Shown: in pieces, positions 59,816-64,000 of the stretch | How the letters are laid out: every line of letters begins with the position of its first letter | Numbering within the stretch: position 1 is the first letter of the stretch | Assembly (NCBI RefSeq): GCF_024362695.1 | Contig: NC_065405.1 | Span: 6,704,672 to 6,768,671 of the forward strand | DNA from: Pectinophora gossypiella | Taxonomy: Eukaryota > Arthropoda > Insecta > Lepidoptera > Gelechiidae | Length of the DNA: 64,000 nt | Direction of reading: 5' to 3' | Notes under the pieces: model-generated | The model's database searches: none | What the model was told of the DNA's origin: nothing | Seen by the model: the letters and a program-made list of their open reading frames with translations, nothing else | Position numbers and translations under genes: made by a program

Positions 59816-59998
59816 AGATTCTGATGTGGTAGTCCACATCAGAATCTGTAACGCTAAGGGAAAAACGTGGCCAGAAAACCTCCCAGCACAGGGCCCTAGT
59901 CCTACTGTTTCATGTTTTCCTTTCTTTTCTTTTTTTTAATCCAGTTTGTATATTACATAATTTAAATAAAGAGTTTTTGTATTGTATTGTACCCATGC
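59816..59998. mobile_element. Hairpin and LINE-like 3' end
   Basis: A perfect 14-bp stem, AGATTCTGATGTGG / CCACATCAGAATCT, with a 4-base loop lies at 59816-59847. It is followed by ACGTGGCCAGAAAACCTCCC and GGGCCCTAGTCCTAC, then AATAAAGAG and a TTGTA-rich end near 59990. The end resembles a truncated retroelement; the family is uncertain. Confidence 0.4.
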
Positions 59999-60039
59999 TG
60001 TTTGAGGATATACACATGAATCCAGAAACTTATTTCTAG

Positions 60040-60125
60040 CTACACCATCCCACTGCAGAGCAAAGGTCTCTCACCCTTTCTTCCACTCCTTCCGATCTTG
60101 GGCTTTCTCTTTCCAAGGTGTCAAT
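60040..60125. repeat. Retroelement fragment (CCCACTGCAGAGCAAAGG type)
   Basis: CCCACTGCAGAGCAAAGGTC, then CTTCCACTCCTTCCGATCTT and GGGCTTTCTCTTTCCA form a recurring lepidopteran retroelement motif. Short remnant, no open frame. Confidence 0.4.
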
Positions 60126-61368
60126 ATTTCTGTGTGTGTGTGTGTATTCAATATGTAATTATGTCAAAATGTTAGTTGGTGGTTGATATTGTTGTAATGT
60201 TTTCAAGATGTTCATGACTATACTTACTTAAATATTTTCAGCTAATAATAAAATTACAAGAGTCCAGAATACCCTGTAGAGTTTTGACCTGCCAAAGTTT
60301 GAGTGATTGGTCTGGCAAGTGCTACGCTCTATTTGAGAATGCGTTCAAATAAGCATTTACAGACGATTACTCAATTTTTTGGTTGTTTTGCAAGTATACA
60401 GTACAGATACTACAGCTAGGACCTAACTTTGATATTCTGACAACTCTCATCTGCAGAAAGTTATACAATTATAGATGTACCTTAGATATTATTAAATACT
60501 TGGCCGAACAAATAGGGAGCGCTGAGGGCTTTCACTCGGTACAAAATTTAACATAAATGAGCCTGAAGGCACCCAGGTTGGTGCGAACCTCGGCTCCATA
60601 TATCCAAGAGAATTAAATTTGGGAGAATCGGCCCCTAGTGGACCGACAGCAATAGGTAAGCAATGGCTGAAAACTAAATTTCGCGAACGTCTGCACTAAT
60701 TGTCACCTACTCGAGTAAATAAGAAACACAATGGTAAACCTAATGTAAACCTCGCAATAGGTAAGTAAGTAGGTACAGCTGATTACGCTAACACCTAACA
60801 AAGACAATCGATTACTCAAACATCGCAAATTGAATGAGTTTACCACCTCTGTCGTAAAATAAATTAAAATGTCAATACCATTCTATATATTTATACATAC
60901 AAACGTAATATTGTTACAGGTTTATGTGGGTCAGTCCAGGGTACTGCCACATTTTTATTACTCTCGAAGTCATTTCGTAGATAAATATTTTTCTTACGGC
61001 AAATAATATTACGGGAAAACCGCCTGAAAAGTTTGTTGCTTTAGATGTCAGAATCGTTAGACCGCGAACTTGCGCTTATTTCTTTTAATTTACATGAAAG
61101 ATGTGACGACGCACACGTTGACGCGTTCAGGGGTCTTTAATCTTTACTAAGCAACAAGATTATGTAGCGGCATGTACGTATTATTACGTCATGTCAGAGG
61201 GCCATGATTCATTGTCGGTTTCAGACTTTCAGTGTTCCAGGCTTATTTACCAAGCTCGGCTTTATAAAGCAAAAATGTTTTCGAACTTTGAAATTACCGC
61301 CAAGTATCGATGTCAATCAAAGTAGACCTAACTCCATTGAGTTATACGATTTCATTCATGGGCCTAAG
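60126..61368. other. Upstream LpR intron or flank, no gene seen
   Basis: A short TG run at about 60130-60146 and otherwise non-coding sequence. Probably in the first intron of LpR, since the signal-peptide exon must lie further right. Confidence 0.35.
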
Positions 61369-61370
61369 TA

Positions 61371-62665
61371 CGAGGGGAGATCAAAAAGTTCGCGGAATGA
61401 GGGGGAAGGGGGTCGAAATTAAACACGAAACTATTTTTCCTTTTCAATATATTCTCCCTTAACCTTAACACATTTTCCGGATCTATCAAATAATTTGTTT
61501 ATTCCATCATAAAAAAAAGATTTCTCTTTGCTGTCAAAATAGGCCGAAATTGCAGATTTGACTTCTTCATCATCGCCAAATTTTCGTCCACGCAGTTCCT
61601 TTTTCATTTTTGGGAACAAATAATAATCGCTGGGGGCCAAGTCTGGACTGTAAGACGGGTGGTTTAATTTTTCGAACCCGCATCGGTGAATGGCAGCCGT
61701 CGCAACATGGCACGTGTGGACGGGTGCGTTGTCGTGCAAAAGGAGCACACCTCTTGACAGCTTTCCTCTTCTTTTTTCCTTGATAGCCTCTTTCAATCTA
61801 TCCAGTAAAGAAGCGTAGTAATGTCCCGTTATAGTCACACCACGATCTTTATAATCAATCAGCAAAATGCCTTCTGTATCCCAAAAAATAGTGGCCATGA
61901 TCTTTCCGGCCGATTGTGACACCTTAAACTTCTTTGGAGGAGGTGTGCCTTTTTTATGCCACTGCATCGACTCTTGCTTCGACTCAGGTTCATAGTGGTG
62001 AACCCAGGTTTCATCTCCAGTAACAATCCGGGCCATAACTTCTTCCTTATTCTCTCCACAGAGCTCTAAAAACCGGCGAGAACACTCGACACGCTCGCTT
62101 TTTTGAAGTGGCGTGAACATTCTTGGAACCCATCTTGCGCTGACCTTAGTCATCCCAAGATGTTGATGTAGGATATTTAAAATACTTGTTTCGGATACAC
62201 CGACCATTGCTGCAAGCTGCTTCTTCTTCAAGCGGGTATCTTCTAATACAAGTTTCTCCACTTTTTCGATGATTTCCGGTGTGGTGGCCTCAATGGGCCG
62301 TCCGGAGCGGGGGTCATCTTCAATCGACTCTCTTCCTTGCTTGAAAAGACTATGCCACTTGTAAACCATGGTTTTACCAGGGGCAGAGCCCGCTGTAACT
62401 GCTAACAGCTCTTGAAAAATCGTCTGAGCGGATTTTCCTTGCTTGGTGAGGAACTTAATGACGGCGCGGTGTTCAATTTTCTCCATATTCGCTGAGTTCT
62501 TCCCGATTCACTTGTTTGCTGGTCGATAGTTCAAACGTTAATGACCCGATTTGCTTCAAACTTGGTACATATACTGTTAATGAGGTGTGCAACTAGCGGC
62601 TACCTGTACGAGCAAACCAACCCCCTCCAACCCCTCCATTCCGCGAACTTTTTGACCTCCCCTCG
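61371..62665 (-). mobile_element. Complete mariner element
   Basis: 1295 bp, flanked by TA (61369-61370 and 62666-62667). The terminal inverted repeats are about 32 bp: left CGAGGGGAGATCAAAAAGTT, right (minus strand) CGAGGGGAGGTCAAAAAGTT, then CGCGGAATG on both. The transposase lies between them on the minus strand. Size, TA duplication and transposase all agree with mariner. Located in what is probably the first LpR intron, in the same orientation as the gene. Confidence 0.95.
61431..62486 (-). CDS. Mariner transposase (DD34D), apparently intact
   Basis: 351 residues without a stop or frameshift, the usual length for the family. The N-terminal half is a paired-type helix-turn-helix DNA-binding region (residues ~1-110). 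WVPRMFT (119-125) takes the place of the WVPHEL linker motif. The catalytic triad is D158 (TGDETWVHHYEPESK), D252 (LLHDNAPVHT) and D287 (YSPDLAPSDYYLFP), with exactly 34 residues between D252 and D287. It cuts and reinserts the element at TA. Start is the ATG at 62486, 180 bp inside the right terminal repeat. Activity is inferred from intactness only. Confidence 0.97.
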   Translation of the reverse strand: MEKIEHRAVIKFLTKQGKSAQTIFQELLAVTAGSAPGKTMVYKWHSLFKQGRESIEDDPRSGRPIEATTPEIIEKVEKLVLEDTRLKKKQLAAMVGVSETSILNILHQHLGMTKVSARWVPRMFTPLQKSERVECSRRFLELCGENKEEVMARIVTGDETWVHHYEPESKQESMQWHKKGTPPPKKFKVSQSAGKIMATIFWDTEGILLIDYKDRGVTITGHYYASLLDRLKEAIKEKRRGKLSRGVLLLHDNAPVHTCHVATAAIHRCGFEKLNHPSYSPDLAPSDYYLFPKMKKELRGRKFGDDEEVKSAISAYFDSKEKSFFYDGINKLFDRSGKCVKVKGEYIEKEK

Positions 62666-62667
62666 TA

Positions 62668-64000
62668 GATTGTTACAATGTATTAAGTATTCCTTGGGCT
62701 TCTCAAACGTAGCGTAGGTATTAGCACTTTCGTACAATAATAACTCACTTCGAACTTTCCTTTCCAAATGTTCTCGTAAAAATGGAAAACTTGATTTAGA
62801 GAACACAGTTTGCAACTGAACGGCAAAATGTATAAGTACGTAGGTACCTAATATAAAATATTTTTTTTCATCCGCTTACTTCTGCAAGATTAATGGGAAC
62901 ATCACTTATAAGTCAGTATATTTTTGAAATGTTTTATAATATTTTCAAGTCAGCACTTAACACTTTACAGTTTTTTAAAATGAGTTGGCTTCAGAGGCTC
63001 CAGTCAGTAACAATGTTGTTATTGTGTACTTTAACAATGTTGTTTTTGTAAAATTCTTGTATTTTACGCGAGTGTTCTTGTTTTAGCCTACAGGGGAGTC
63101 GTAAACTGGATCAATCCATTTACGGCTGAAATCACCGCGCAACGTGCGTATAAAACAAGGTTGAAGAAAATTATCGGTGGGTACCAGCAGCCGCTTTATC
63201 TTGAGGTGATTCGAGGCGAGGCGAGGCACGCGCCGCCGAGCAATTTGTAAACAAAACGCACCCGCCGAATAATATCACCCTACTGCTGAATGCGTGGCCG
63301 TTCGCTGGAGTTTCAGCTATAAATTCAAGTACCATCAGAGATTGTGGCGTTCTACAAGCCCGTGTTTCTAAAAAATTAAGCCTCAATGATTCTCAAGGTG
63401 TGTTCTCGAGTGTTTTATAAACTGCCGATTTCGTTAATAACCATTTATGACACAGAATTTGTTTTCCTTTCCGGAACATAGACGGTACCTAAGTATTATA
63501 TTATGGAAAACCACGGTTTTCTAAAATGCTTTACTTATGTGTTTTCGAGGTCGTCGTTTTCCTTTGGATTGTGGGCCGTCGACTGCTAATGTCCACAAAT
63601 CTGCTACTTACGACGGTACCGGCCGGGTGGGCTAAAAGGTAGTGGGCCCCAGTATTCCCTCGCGGGGTGAACCCATTTGCTCGAGTGAAGCGTTAGCTAT
63701 GTAATACCCACATTATTGCGTGCCCTGCACTGGAATGTTAATGCGAACTCCTTCAACGCGCAGGTATCATGCTTCAATCCTTGTACGAGTTAGCGCTTAT
63801 CGCGTTTACTCGCTCATTAATGTTTTACGTGAGCTTCTTATGTAGCTTTGTGGTAAGTGTATGTAGCTTAGCCGGTATCTAGACTAAAGAACTCGTTCAA
63901 ACCTACAACTAGGTACACCAGGTACCTACTTAAAAAAATGTCATAAGTATTACATAAATTCAACCGGTTACATAAACAAGGAAACAAGAGCTTAACAAAA
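62668..64000. other. Right edge, no gene recognised
   Basis: Mostly AT-rich with a GC-richer patch at about 63180-63270 and 63590-63690. No signal-peptide-like exon for LpR was found here. Its 5' end is expected further right, but a short exon could have been missed. Confidence 0.35.

Overview
The window looks like a stretch of a moth or butterfly (Lepidoptera) chromosome. It is AT-rich and intron-rich. It carries an insect lipophorin receptor gene, the tRNA-derived SINEs and LINE 3' ends that recur in lepidopteran DNA, several palindromic MITEs, and an apparently intact mariner. The order is inferred from gene content and repeat style, not from a database search.

Layout. Positions 215-15607 hold one block of about 59 diverged monomers of roughly 230-255 bp. 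They are arranged in ten larger units (A-J below). Each unit has a head (an AT-rich spacer, then GCTACAAACCC, then a TGAC microsatellite) and a tail (a hairpin followed by CTAG|T, Helitron-like). Units A, C and D point left; B and E-J point right. D and E form a near-perfect 4.1-kb palindrome with almost no spacer. F and H are a near-identical direct duplication 2690 bp apart. From 15.6 to 26 kb there is no convincing host gene: the stretch holds LINE ends, SINEs, MITEs, a GT-containing tandem repeat, a 295-bp duplication, and a broken RS-rich reading frame.

Genes. The first host gene is QTRT2 (26137-29725, + strand, 7 exons, 441 codons), the accessory subunit of the eukaryotic queuine tRNA-ribosyltransferase. 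The second is the lipophorin receptor LpR (36545-59532, - strand), an LDL-receptor-family endocytic receptor. It is complete here from the first ligand-binding repeat to the stop codon: eight LA repeats, EGF-A and EGF-B, YWTD propeller, EGF-C, O-linked exons, transmembrane segment, and a cytoplasmic tail with an NPVY signal. The signal-peptide exon must lie beyond position 64000. A large additional exon in the O-linked region (40066-40510) has good splice sites but a one-base frame break. The third coding sequence is a full-length mariner transposase (61431-62486, - strand) inside a complete element with terminal inverted repeats and a TA duplication.

The two host genes have unrelated roles: tRNA wobble-base modification and lipoprotein uptake. 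The most unusual part of the window is the composite satellite/Helitron-like block at the left end. Nearly every monomer carries a pair of YY1/Pho-like GCCAT motifs. No sign of a bacterial, viral or CRISPR-type system was seen.
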